NCBI RefSeq assembly: GCF_022601685.1
Contig: NZ_JAKUML010000003.1
Span: 62,001 to 126,000 of the forward strand
Origin: Acinetobacter sedimenti
GTDB taxonomy: Bacteria; Pseudomonadota; Gammaproteobacteria; Pseudomonadales; Moraxellaceae
DNA length: 64,000 bases
Reading direction: 5' to 3'
Shown: one piece after another, positions 52,724 through 61,597 of the stretch
Position numbering within the stretch: the stretch's first letter is position 1
Layout: every line of letters starts with the position of its first letter
The notes under the pieces: generated by a model
What the model was told of the DNA's origin: nothing
Database searches by the model: none
What the model saw: only the letters and a program-made list of their open reading frames with translations
Made by a program: the position numbers and the translations under genes

Positions 52724-52753
52724 AAAAAAGCACGCGAAATTTAGCGTGCTTTT
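52724..52753. terminator. Bidirectional terminator
   Basis: AAAAAAGCACGC and GCGTGCTTTT form a hairpin between the NRDE gene (plus) and phoX (minus). A smaller imperfect hairpin, CTCCCTT/AAAGGAG, lies just before it near 52691-52707. Confidence 0.85.
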
Positions 52754-52776
52754 CTATGGATTTGAACTATTGGGAA

Positions 52777-54951
52777 TTAACCTGCGATCACGCCACCATC
52801 ATCACGAGTGATCACGACGGTAGCTGAACGTGGACGTGCGGTTGAGTTTGTACGATCGGTTTGCGATGCAGGCCAGTGGCTGGTTGGTGCGTCAAAGCTT
52901 GCCGAGCGTTCACCTGGATGTTGCACATTGATAAAGATTGCTTTGTGGTCAGGTGTAGTGGTTACACCTGTGATCTCACATTCTTTAGGACCAGTGAGGA
53001 AGCGACGTAGATTGTCATCAGTGACTTGTGCGCCAACGATGGTGGTTTGACCGTTTGAGGTGGTTGCTGTTGTGCCATCACCTACTTCACCCGGTAGCGC
53101 CGCCAGCATCATACAGTTTGTGGTATCGGTATATGCACCGTCATCTGTTTGAAGCCATAGTACACCACGTGTATCGAACCACATGCCATCTGGGCTAGAG
53201 AGATCGTTTGCATCAGTCAAGCCAGATAAATTGATTGTTGGATCCATTGCCGCTTCTGCGCCGAATAAATAAATATCCCAAGCAAATGATGTTGCCGAGG
53301 TCATGTCATCTGCTTCACGGAAACGAATGACGTGACCGTTAATATTACCTGCTAGATCGCCTTCATCAGCATAGTTGCGTGGGTTGGCTGCATCGGTTGC
53401 ATAGTTATTGCCACGATTAGAGTTGTTGGTGAGGGTGACGTAGACTTCACCATTCATTGGATTGACTGCACACCATTCTGGACGATCCATCTTAGTTGCG
53501 CCGACTGCATCGGCAGCAAGACGAGCAAATGTCACCACATCTGCTTGTGAGCCAAATGGATAGATAGTATTTGATTCATCTAAGCCATTTTTGCCATAGG
53601 TCAATTCAACCCATTCACCTGTGCCGTCATCATTGAACTTGGCAACATACAAAGTGCCGTTGTTCATGTATTTGTCACCTGCGCTATAGCCACCATTGAT
53701 GTCGCTATTGCTCCACGTTGCATCAGATACAAACTTGTAGATGTACTCGCCACGTGAGTCATCGCCCATGTAAAAAGCAAGCGGTTGCCCTTCAATGGCA
53801 CGGCTAGAACGACAGTCTTCATGCGCAAAACGACCGAGTGCAGTACGTTTCACAGGATTTACCGAGCGGTCGAATGGGTCGATTTCAACAATCCAACCAA
53901 AGGTATTTGCGCTATTACGGTAATCTTGAGTTGCATCACCTGCGATCACAGATGAATTCCAACGGTCGAAAAGATCTTGCTCATTGGTGCTCGAAATCGC
54001 TGATTCCCAACCATAACGAGAAGATGCTTTTTGTTTTAAGCCATAACGATTAAGCGCAACGACTTCTTTGGCACTGCGTAGCGCATCATCGCCATCGTTA
54101 CGAACGAAGTAGCCAATAAAGTTTTCTTCTGTTGTGAGGTAAGTCCCCCAAGGTGTATAACCATTACCACAGTTGTTATGTGTACCACGTGTCTTGGTAC
54201 CATTTGATGAATAAGCAGTGCGGACTAAGTCTGAATTTCGTACTGGGCCTGCGATATCCATCTCCGTTGATGCAGTGATACGACGGTTGAAGTCAGAATC
54301 TTTTTTGATGGTCACAGCTTGGGTGGTTTCATCTTTTTCAAGGTGAATCACAGATACACCGTGCGAGTTCATTTCACGAAGAACTTCATCTTCTGGACGA
54401 CGACCTTCAGCATCAACTTGCGGTCCTGCATTGTGCAAGAAAGTTTGGTTGATGTATTCATGATTCATCACCAATAAGCCTTGCTCAGAAACATTGGCAT
54501 CGTATTTGCCACTTGCCAAACCAAAAAAAGTCATACCATCGTGGCAGTCACCTGAACGAAGCTCAAAGCTTGCACCTGACGGCACGTTATTATCATTCCA
54601 AGCAGATTCAGTTGCGTTCAATGGATCACCCAAAGCATACAGCACAGTTGCAGTATAGCCTTCTGGGACAGTCACCCAATCATTCAAATTCTTATCAACT
54701 GCTTTAAAGGTCAGGCTTTCAGGGCGTTGGTTGGTTGGTTCTTCTGGTATTGGTTCTTCAGATGAATTGTTGTCGTCATCGCTACAAGCGACAAGGCTTG
54801 ATGCAAGTGTCAAAGCCACCGTTGCCGATGCAGTTTTTTTAATTAAACTACGACGTGAAATATGATGTTCTAAAATGTCACGAAAGTGAGGATTGTCTGA
54901 GTTGTTGTTATCTAACTCTTGGTCTTCGAAGTATGGTGTACGCTCGGTCAT
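52777..54951 (-). CDS. PhoX-family phosphatase, Tat substrate and likely lipoprotein
   Basis: 724 residues of the PhoX/DUF839 family, calcium- and iron-dependent alkaline phosphatases. The N-terminus holds a twin-arginine motif, SRRSLIKKT (Arg33-Arg34), a hydrophobic stretch, then a lipobox LVAC with Cys56, followed by an acidic/Ser-rich linker. Family blocks seen include GLLVMNHEYIN, NNCGNGYTPWGTYLTTEEN, FGWIVEIDPFD and RPEWCAVNPMNGEVYVTLTNN across two segments. Directly downstream of tatABC on the same strand, separated by 224 bases, so export by the adjacent Tat machinery is likely. Confidence 0.88.
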   Translation of the reverse strand: MTERTPYFEDQELDNNNSDNPHFRDILEHHISRRSLIKKTASATVALTLASSLVACSDDDNNSSEEPIPEEPTNQRPESLTFKAVDKNLNDWVTVPEGYTATVLYALGDPLNATESAWNDNNVPSGASFELRSGDCHDGMTFFGLASGKYDANVSEQGLLVMNHEYINQTFLHNAGPQVDAEGRRPEDEVLREMNSHGVSVIHLEKDETTQAVTIKKDSDFNRRITASTEMDIAGPVRNSDLVRTAYSSNGTKTRGTHNNCGNGYTPWGTYLTTEENFIGYFVRNDGDDALRSAKEVVALNRYGLKQKASSRYGWESAISSTNEQDLFDRWNSSVIAGDATQDYRNSANTFGWIVEIDPFDRSVNPVKRTALGRFAHEDCRSSRAIEGQPLAFYMGDDSRGEYIYKFVSDATWSNSDINGGYSAGDKYMNNGTLYVAKFNDDGTGEWVELTYGKNGLDESNTIYPFGSQADVVTFARLAADAVGATKMDRPEWCAVNPMNGEVYVTLTNNSNRGNNYATDAANPRNYADEGDLAGNINGHVIRFREADDMTSATSFAWDIYLFGAEAAMDPTINLSGLTDANDLSSPDGMWFDTRGVLWLQTDDGAYTDTTNCMMLAALPGEVGDGTTATTSNGQTTIVGAQVTDDNLRRFLTGPKECEITGVTTTPDHKAIFINVQHPGERSASFDAPTSHWPASQTDRTNSTARPRSATVVITRDDGGVIAG

Positions 54952-55175
54952 GATGATTCCCTGGCAAGTGCATGTTAAGGTAAAAAATGTTTTAGCTTAG
55001 GCTACGCAGGGAATATTTCAGTGCGGTGAAGTTTTCTTTACAAAGTGATGAATTGGGAAAAATATATTTATGAAAAATATCTAAAAAAATCAAATTTTTG
55101 TAAATTAAAAGTAATATATTTTTTAGGGCGTTTAAGCCGGATTTATATAATCCAACAGTCATCCATGTTGTTAAA

Positions 55176-55955
55176 TTAATCTACCACTTTACGCTTTTCA
55201 ATCAATTTACCAAACAACAATCCCAATTCAAAAAGCATCCACATCGGAATCGCCAACATCAACATCGAAATCGCATCAGGCGGCGTAGCAAACATTGCCA
55301 CAAAGAAACAACCGACAATGATAAAACGACGTTTTTCAATCAAATCTTGCGTGCTCACCACACCAATCATGATTAACAATAAGGTCGCGACAGGTATCTC
55401 AAAAGTCAGCCCAAACACCACAAAGAGTTTTAAACAAAAGCTGAGATAGCTATTGATATCGGTCATCGGTGCGACGGTTTCGGGAGATACATGGATAAAA
55501 AAACCTAAAATCGCAGGTAAAGTAATAAAATAGGCAAAAGCAATCCCGATATAAAACAAGCTGATACTAGCAATAAGTAAAGGGAGAGCAAGTTTCTTTT
55601 CACGTTGATACAGCGCAGGTTTGAAAAATGCCCAAATTTGATACAACACATAAGGCATGGCAATCATAAATGCCAAAAAGAAATTCAGCTTAAACGGTGC
55701 CATGAATGTCGCTGTCACATCAGTGGCAATCATTGATGAGGTCGAAGGAAGCTGTGCTCGAAGCGGTTCAGACAGCAGTTGATACGTATCATTGGCAAAC
55801 GGCAATAATGCAAAAAACAGTACCAAAAGCGCAATCACCATTTTGATGAGATGACCACGCAGGATCATTAGATGTTTAGTGATTGGCATACTGTCTAATG
55901 CTTCTGCTCTGTTATCTAAACCGATTTGTGAGGTGTTGGTATTGGACTGTGTCAT
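55176..55955 (-). CDS. tatC: Sec-independent protein translocase TatC
   Basis: Receptor core of the twin-arginine export system. 259 residues with six membrane helices; MPITKHLMILRGHLIKMV near the N-terminus and the helix-rich PYVLYQIWAFFKPALYQREK are TatC hallmarks, with LFVVFGLTFEIPVA following. Third of tatA-tatB-tatC in order of transcription, 57 bases after tatB. Confidence 0.96.
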   Translation of the reverse strand: MTQSNTNTSQIGLDNRAEALDSMPITKHLMILRGHLIKMVIALLVLFFALLPFANDTYQLLSEPLRAQLPSTSSMIATDVTATFMAPFKLNFFLAFMIAMPYVLYQIWAFFKPALYQREKKLALPLLIASISLFYIGIAFAYFITLPAILGFFIHVSPETVAPMTDINSYLSFCLKLFVVFGLTFEIPVATLLLIMIGVVSTQDLIEKRRFIIVGCFFVAMFATPPDAISMLMLAIPMWMLFELGLLFGKLIEKRKVVD

Positions 55956-56012
55956 ATCGAATACTACATTTTAATGATGATTGGTGTGGTATGGTATGGC
56001 TAGGTTGAATGG

Positions 56013-56492
56013 CTAGACAGCATCTTGATATTCAAAGGTGACGCATTTTGCACGCTGTAGAAACTGCATTTGAAATGGAATATTTAAGCAGTATTCAGTG
56101 CAATATTGATATGAACGATCTACAAGTTTATTGGCACTGATTGACGTATTGACCGTTTGTTTAAGCTCAACAATGTCATCACTCACCAGTTCGCCATTAC
56201 CCACAATAGGTGATTTAAATGGCATCAGTTTTTGATGCTTGGCTTGCTCATATTGTGCTTGCATCTTGGCTTCTAGTTCTTTGATGCGTTGCATTTCTTG
56301 TTGCATTTGTGCTTTGAGCTCAGACATCCGTAGTTCACGATCAATGTCATTTTGTACGCTATTGACCGTGCGTTTCAGCTTGCCATACCAACGCCCTGCG
56401 AAGCGTGCAGCCTCAGGCAGTTTGTCAGGGCCTAACACGATCAGTGCGACCACAGCAAATAAGAAAAGCTCGGAAATTCCCAAATTAAACAT
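56013..56492 (-). CDS. tatB: Sec-independent protein translocase TatB
   Basis: 159 residues: an N-terminal helix with the TatB-type MFNLGISELFLFAVVALIVLG split by Glu8, then GPDKLPEAARFAGRW and a long amphipathic helix (about 35-85). The C-terminal third is variable and contains three cysteines (QYCTEYC and AKC), which is unusual for TatB. Lies between tatA (46 bases) and tatC. Confidence 0.92.
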   Translation of the reverse strand: MFNLGISELFLFAVVALIVLGPDKLPEAARFAGRWYGKLKRTVNSVQNDIDRELRMSELKAQMQQEMQRIKELEAKMQAQYEQAKHQKLMPFKSPIVGNGELVSDDIVELKQTVNTSISANKLVDRSYQYCTEYCLNIPFQMQFLQRAKCVTFEYQDAV

Positions 56493-56538
56493 GAGTGTTC
56501 TACTTGATTTTGCTACGACAGCGAGTAGCTAAAGTGGT

Positions 56539-56787
<249 letters not shown>

Positions 56788-56885
56788 CTATGAAAACAGT
56801 CTGCGATGACATCAATATGACAGAAATATTGCAGTTTTAAGACAATGGTCTTTGTAGGAATTGATTCTTGTGGAAAAAAGTCGAG

Positions 56886-57893
56886 TTATTTTTCTTTCGG
56901 TTCAGGTGGTGTCATACCAAACTGCAAATAGGCTTGATTGGTGGCAATACGTCCACGTGCGGTACGCATCACATATCCTTGCTGAATCAAATACGGCTCA
57001 ATCACATCTTCCAATGTACCACTATCTTCCGCCATGGCTGCCGCTAAGGCTTCCACACCCGCAGGACCACCATCGAAACGCTCTAATAGCATAGACAGAT
57101 AACGACGATCTAAAGTATCTAAGCCATCTTTATCGACATTGAGCATATCGAGTGCTTTATGCGCCATCTCTTGGGTGACTTCACCTGTGCCTTTTACCTC
57201 GGCATAGTCACGCACACGACGTAACAGACGATTGGCAATACGTGGTGTGCCACGAGAGCGACGAGCGACTTCATGTGCACCGTCTTGGGTAATCGGTAAA
57301 TCCATCAGCCGAGCGGAGCGAAGTACGATACTGGTCAAATCTTCCACCGAATAAAATTCAAGGCGTTGCACAATGCCGAAGCGATCACGCAGTGGTGAGG
57401 TCAATAAACCTGCACGAGTGGTTGCAGCGACCAAAGTAAATGGCGGTAAATCCAGTTTAATCGAACGTGCCGCAGGCCCTTCACCGATCATGATGTCGAG
57501 TTGGTAATCCTCCATCGCAGGATAGAGAATTTCCTCAATCACAGGGGAAAGTCGATGAATTTCGTCAATAAAGAGTACATCGCCTTCTTCAAGATTGGTC
57601 AACATCGCCGCCAAGTCGCCTGCACGTTCTAGTACAGGGCCCGAAGTGGATTTGAGATTGCCACCCATTTCCCGAGCGATAATATTTGCCAATGTAGTTT
57701 TACCCAATCCAGGAGGACCAAAAATCAAGGTGTGATCCAATGCTTCGCCACGACCACGTGCTGCGCCAATGAAGATTTCCATTTGCTCACGTACTACAGG
57801 CTGACCGACATAATCGGCAAGCGAGGTCGGACGGATGGCACGATCAAATTGATCTTCTGGTTTTTCTAGTCCACTGATTAAACGGTCTTGCAT
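56886..57893 (-). CDS. ruvB: Holliday junction branch-migration ATPase RuvB
   Basis: 335 residues. Walker [12 protein letters not shown], Walker B DEIHRLSP, sensor [18 protein letters not shown], and the winged-helix C-terminal domain with [16 protein letters not shown]. The motor that drives branch migration with RuvA at recombination junctions. It follows ruvA by 57 bases; no ruvC is visible here. Confidence 0.97.
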   Translation of the reverse strand: MQDRLISGLEKPEDQFDRAIRPTSLADYVGQPVVREQMEIFIGAARGRGEALDHTLIFGPPGLGKTTLANIIAREMGGNLKSTSGPVLERAGDLAAMLTNLEEGDVLFIDEIHRLSPVIEEILYPAMEDYQLDIMIGEGPAARSIKLDLPPFTLVAATTRAGLLTSPLRDRFGIVQRLEFYSVEDLTSIVLRSARLMDLPITQDGAHEVARRSRGTPRIANRLLRRVRDYAEVKGTGEVTQEMAHKALDMLNVDKDGLDTLDRRYLSMLLERFDGGPAGVEALAAAMAEDSGTLEDVIEPYLIQQGYVMRTARGRIATNQAYLQFGMTPPEPKEK

Positions 57894-57950
57894 GAGGTAC
57901 TCAGATTTTGGCTTTTAAGTATAGTAAAGGGTAAAGCATTTTAGTTAAAT

Positions 57951-58556
57951 TTATTTCATCATAGATTTGAGCGCAGCACGAATCAGTCCTGCGCTATCGT
58001 CATGTTCTGATTTTACCGCAGCAATGGCTTTTTGGGCTTCGGCAGGTTTATAGCCAAGACTCACTAATGCTGACTCAGCTTCTGCCACAGGCGAATCAGG
58101 AATAAATTGAATGCGTTCTAGGCTACTTACACCTGAGCTTGTGCTACTCGTACCAAGTGCTTTTAGGCGATCACGAAGCTCAATGATCAGGCGTTCTGCG
58201 GTTTTTTTACCAATTCCGGGCACTTTGACCAAAGTATTCACATCTTCATGCTCGATACAATGAATTAGCATCTCAACGCTTAGACTAGATAAGATGCCTA
58301 AAGCCATTTTTGCACCGATGCCGTTGACTTTGAGCAGGGTGCGGAAAATCAATTTATCCTGTAGTTCGCTAAAGCCATACAATTGCTGTGCATCTTCACG
58401 CACTACGAAATGCGTCCAAAGTGTGACGGTTTCGCCACGTTTGAGTTGGCAAAATGTGGAAAGGGGCGTATCGACTTCATAGCCGACACCGCCGACATTG
58501 AGGATAACGGTAGCACCTTCGAGGTGTTGGATTTCGCCAGTAAGTGAGCCGATCAT
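57951..58556 (-). CDS. ruvA: Holliday junction DNA-binding protein RuvA
   Basis: 201 residues: an OB-fold domain (MIGSLTGEI, VGGVGYEVDTPL), a helix-hairpin-helix domain with VNGIGAKMALGILS and VPGIGKKTAERLIIEL, and the C-terminal domain contacting RuvB (ALVSLGYKPAEAQKAI). Binds four-way junctions as a tetramer. First gene of ruvA-ruvB. Confidence 0.97.
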   Translation of the reverse strand: MIGSLTGEIQHLEGATVILNVGGVGYEVDTPLSTFCQLKRGETVTLWTHFVVREDAQQLYGFSELQDKLIFRTLLKVNGIGAKMALGILSSLSVEMLIHCIEHEDVNTLVKVPGIGKKTAERLIIELRDRLKALGTSSTSSGVSSLERIQFIPDSPVAEAESALVSLGYKPAEAQKAIAAVKSEHDDSAGLIRAALKSMMK

Positions 58557-58658
58557 AAATATTCAATTCTAAAAAATTAAAAAAAAGTGGTTACTTAAAT
58601 GTTTTCCAATTTAAGCAATGTATTTAATAGTCGATACAGTGCCAAATTCACCGTGTGT

Positions 58659-59996
58659 TTACAATAGCCCCACTTTATTTCCCTGTAACTCTTGCGAAAT
58701 CGCATAAGCCTGATGATCAGAAAACTTACTAATCACATCTAAAACTTGCATGACATTTTGGAAATAATCCTCGCCAATCTGAATTCCCAAACTATTGAGA
58801 ATAATCATCAAGCGCTGTTCTTTAAAACTTACTCGACGCTCAGGATCAGTCAGTGGAATAAACGCATTGAGCAAGTGTTGTACGCTGGCATGTGCCAATA
58901 GCTCCAAATCGGCTTTATGACGATGATTGAAAATTTTCGTGCGTGCTAAATCTTTGGCTTTTTGAATGCCGTGCGCAATGTCGGCACTGCAATAATGTAA
59001 CAAACCATGTGGCAATTCTCCAGCGAGCAATTGATCATGATGATTGGCAAATGCAGTGGTCACTTCATCGACCAAGCGTTTCATCGCTCGACCACGTAGC
59101 GCCGCAATTTTTTGTTGCCAAGAGGTATTTTGCCCAAGCTCCTCAGGCAGACCATAGTCGGCAACCAGCTCGGTAAAAATCGGCTCAACTTCTTCATAGC
59201 TCAGCATATTGAGGATAATGCCATCTTCTAAATCAATCAGCGCATAGCAAATATCATCGGCAGCTTCGAGCAGATAAGTTAGCGGATGACGGCAATAATG
59301 ATATTCACCGAGTTGAATTAGTCCAAGCTGTTCAGCGACCAATTGCAACACATCTTTTTCGGTACGATAACAGCCAAACTTCGGTCGATGATGATTCGGT
59401 GTACGGTCTGTATCATCAATGATTTTGCTGAGCCACGGATATTTCAGATACGCGCCAAGCGTGGCATAGGTCAGGCGCATCCCACCATCATTCGGATGAT
59501 AATCCAGACGAGACAGGACTCTTAAACCTTGCGCATTGCCTTCAAACTGACGCAAATCTGCCCATTGTTCTGAGGTAAAAAGATAGGGTTTATTCAGATA
59601 GGTTTGATCAAACCAATCTCGAATCGCATATTCACCCGCATGCCCAAACGGTGGATTGCCAATATCGTGCGCCAAACACGCCGCTTGAATGATCGCACCC
59701 ACATCGGCAGGGCTAACCCAAGATGGCAGATGTTTTTCGATTTTCTCCGCAGCCAGCATCCCGAGCGAACGGCCGATACAAGATACTTCGAGGGAATGCG
59801 TCAGGCGAGTATGAATGCCATCGTGCTGAGTCAATGGGTGGACTTGGGTTTTACGATTCAGTTGTCTAAAACTTTGTGAAAAGATGATGCGATCATAATC
59901 TTTGTGAAATGGGCTACGCGCTTGTTCTGATGTGCTTTTTTTACTGCCAAGTCGGGATGCAGCGAGTAAGTTGACCCAATTCATTTGTGTTGTCAT
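58659..59996 (-). CDS. dgt: Deoxyguanosinetriphosphate triphosphohydrolase-like protein
   Basis: HD-domain dNTP triphosphohydrolase of 445 residues. Metal-binding residues are visible in HDGIHTRLTHSLEV and CLAHDIGNPPFGHAGE; the N-terminal SPFHKDYDRIIFSQSFRQLN is typical of the Dgt family. It releases deoxynucleosides and triphosphate from dGTP or related nucleotides. M5 is an alternative start. Downstream of the efflux operon, with about 280 bases between. Confidence 0.92.
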   Translation of the reverse strand: MTTQMNWVNLLAASRLGSKKSTSEQARSPFHKDYDRIIFSQSFRQLNRKTQVHPLTQHDGIHTRLTHSLEVSCIGRSLGMLAAEKIEKHLPSWVSPADVGAIIQAACLAHDIGNPPFGHAGEYAIRDWFDQTYLNKPYLFTSEQWADLRQFEGNAQGLRVLSRLDYHPNDGGMRLTYATLGAYLKYPWLSKIIDDTDRTPNHHRPKFGCYRTEKDVLQLVAEQLGLIQLGEYHYCRHPLTYLLEAADDICYALIDLEDGIILNMLSYEEVEPIFTELVADYGLPEELGQNTSWQQKIAALRGRAMKRLVDEVTTAFANHHDQLLAGELPHGLLHYCSADIAHGIQKAKDLARTKIFNHRHKADLELLAHASVQHLLNAFIPLTDPERRVSFKEQRLMIILNSLGIQIGEDYFQNVMQVLDVISKFSDHQAYAISQELQGNKVGLL

Positions 59997-60273
59997 TTTC
60001 TATAAACTCTCATTTCATTTCTTTTTTCATCTCAGCACATCATGCCATGCCTTGCGGTAAAATTCATTAGTATGGCGACTTCATTTGTCGTTTTAATGTG
60101 GTACGCACCGAGGGATTAACGTTTTTCTGATCGACAGATTAATGACAAAAAAATACTGTTGTCGGCATGGCAACCGACATCAGCTTGAGGAAAAGCTTAG
60201 AATGTTTTGAATTTTTTTGAGTCTATTTTTTAATCTGTTTTTTTAATCTAGTTTTTTAATCGAATGTTTAGGC

Positions 60274-61323
60274 TTATTTCTGCACTGGTGCTTTCTGGGT
60301 TTGCGCTTTTTGTTCATTTTTCAAGATATGTACGGTGGCTGTACGCCCAGCGACAAAGGCAAGATTGTTGGCAGGCACTTCATCCAAAATGATTTTCACA
60401 GGAACACGCTGTGCCAAGCGCACCCAGGTAAAGGTCGGGTTGACGTTGGCAAGTAGGGTCGAGCTGGTGCTGCGTTCACGATCTTCGATGCCTGTAGCAA
60501 TACCTTGCACATGACCTTGATATTTGTGGGAATCGCCCATGAGCTGAATGCTGGCACGATCACCAACATTGATTTTTGCCAGTTTGGTTTCTTCAAAGTA
60601 GCCGACCACATACATTTGTTTACGGTCAATTAATGCGGCGATGGCGGTGCCTGTTTGTACATAATTGCCTTTTTTCAAGGAGAAGTTTGATAATGTGCCG
60701 TCCGCAGGCGCAACCACTTCAGAGCGATTCAGATTGAGTTTGGTAAGATCAAGATTGTTTTCTGCAACCAGTACCAAGGCTTTTTGCTGTTCAACACTCG
60801 CCACGGCTTGTTCGAGTGAGGCTTGCATTTGACTGTATTCGGCATGCGCTTGGTCACGTTCTGCATAGACTTGATCTTGTTCTTGCTTTGATATTGCGCC
60901 TTGCATCAGATCGCCGTAACGATTGGCAGTTTTGTCTGCGAGTTTGATGCTGGATTTGGCTCTATTGATGTTGGCTTTGGCAACACTCACTGCAGCATGG
61001 GCTTGGGCGAGGCTGGATTTGGCTTTGGCAAGATCAGATTGTGCTTCTTCGACATCGAGTGCACGGCGTGATGTGTCGATTTTAAATAGCACTTGTCCTT
61101 GCTTGACCACTTGGTTGTCTTGGACAAGGACATCAGTGACCAGACCCGCCACATCAGAGGAGACATTAATCACATCGGCACGTATCCGACCGTCACGTGT
61201 CCACGGCTCATTGTTGTAATAGCGCCATAGGTGAAGCACGGTAAAGATCGCCAATAACACCACGAGCCAAAAGATCAACGGACGTAGCCATTTTTTTAGA
61301 TCAAAAGAAGTGTTGTTGCTCAT
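60274..61323 (-). CDS. HlyD/EmrA-family membrane fusion protein (AaeA-like)
   Basis: 349 residues: a cytoplasmic lead, one helix (about 13-33), then WTRDGRIRADVINVSSDVAG, a lipoyl-like half, a long Ala/Gln/Lys-rich coiled coil (about 85-185) and the second lipoyl half beginning near VVAPADGTLSNFSLKKGNYV. The periplasmic adaptor of an efflux pump. It follows the DUF1656 and FUSC genes, giving the AaeAB-type arrangement that exports aromatic acids in E. coli. Confidence 0.88.
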   Translation of the reverse strand: MSNNTSFDLKKWLRPLIFWLVVLLAIFTVLHLWRYYNNEPWTRDGRIRADVINVSSDVAGLVTDVLVQDNQVVKQGQVLFKIDTSRRALDVEEAQSDLAKAKSSLAQAHAAVSVAKANINRAKSSIKLADKTANRYGDLMQGAISKQEQDQVYAERDQAHAEYSQMQASLEQAVASVEQQKALVLVAENNLDLTKLNLNRSEVVAPADGTLSNFSLKKGNYVQTGTAIAALIDRKQMYVVGYFEETKLAKINVGDRASIQLMGDSHKYQGHVQGIATGIEDRERSTSSTLLANVNPTFTWVRLAQRVPVKIILDEVPANNLAFVAGRTATVHILKNEQKAQTQKAPVQK

Positions 61324-61390
61324 GAATGTTGTCCTAAATCAAATCGGTTGCCATATAAAAAATGAAAAATATTGTGTGAATCAATGCATG

Positions 61391-61597
61391 CTAATGCAGA
61401 AAAAACTGATAAATCGCATGCACGACAAACAGACACACCACGTACCAACACAGATAAAAAATATTTGGGTAAAGAATCCAGCCCCGTTGTTCTAAACGAT
61501 CCACCCAACGACTGCTGATTAAATATAAAATATAGGCCAAAGCCACCTGAATCAGGAGCACAGGCACGTACACCCCGTAAAAATCAACTTCACTCAT
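61391..61597 (-). CDS. DUF1656 small membrane protein (AaeX-like)
   Basis: 68 residues with two hydrophobic helices (VPVLLIQVALAYILYLIS and LCWYVVCLFVVHAIY) and the N-terminal EVDFYGVYVP typical of DUF1656. Its ATG overlaps the FUSC stop by four bases (ATGA), and the adaptor gene follows 67 bases on. Small proteins of this type accompany FUSC/HlyD pumps; the role is unclear. Confidence 0.9.
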   Translation of the reverse strand: MSEVDFYGVYVPVLLIQVALAYILYLISSRWVDRLEQRGWILYPNIFYLCWYVVCLFVVHAIYQFFLH

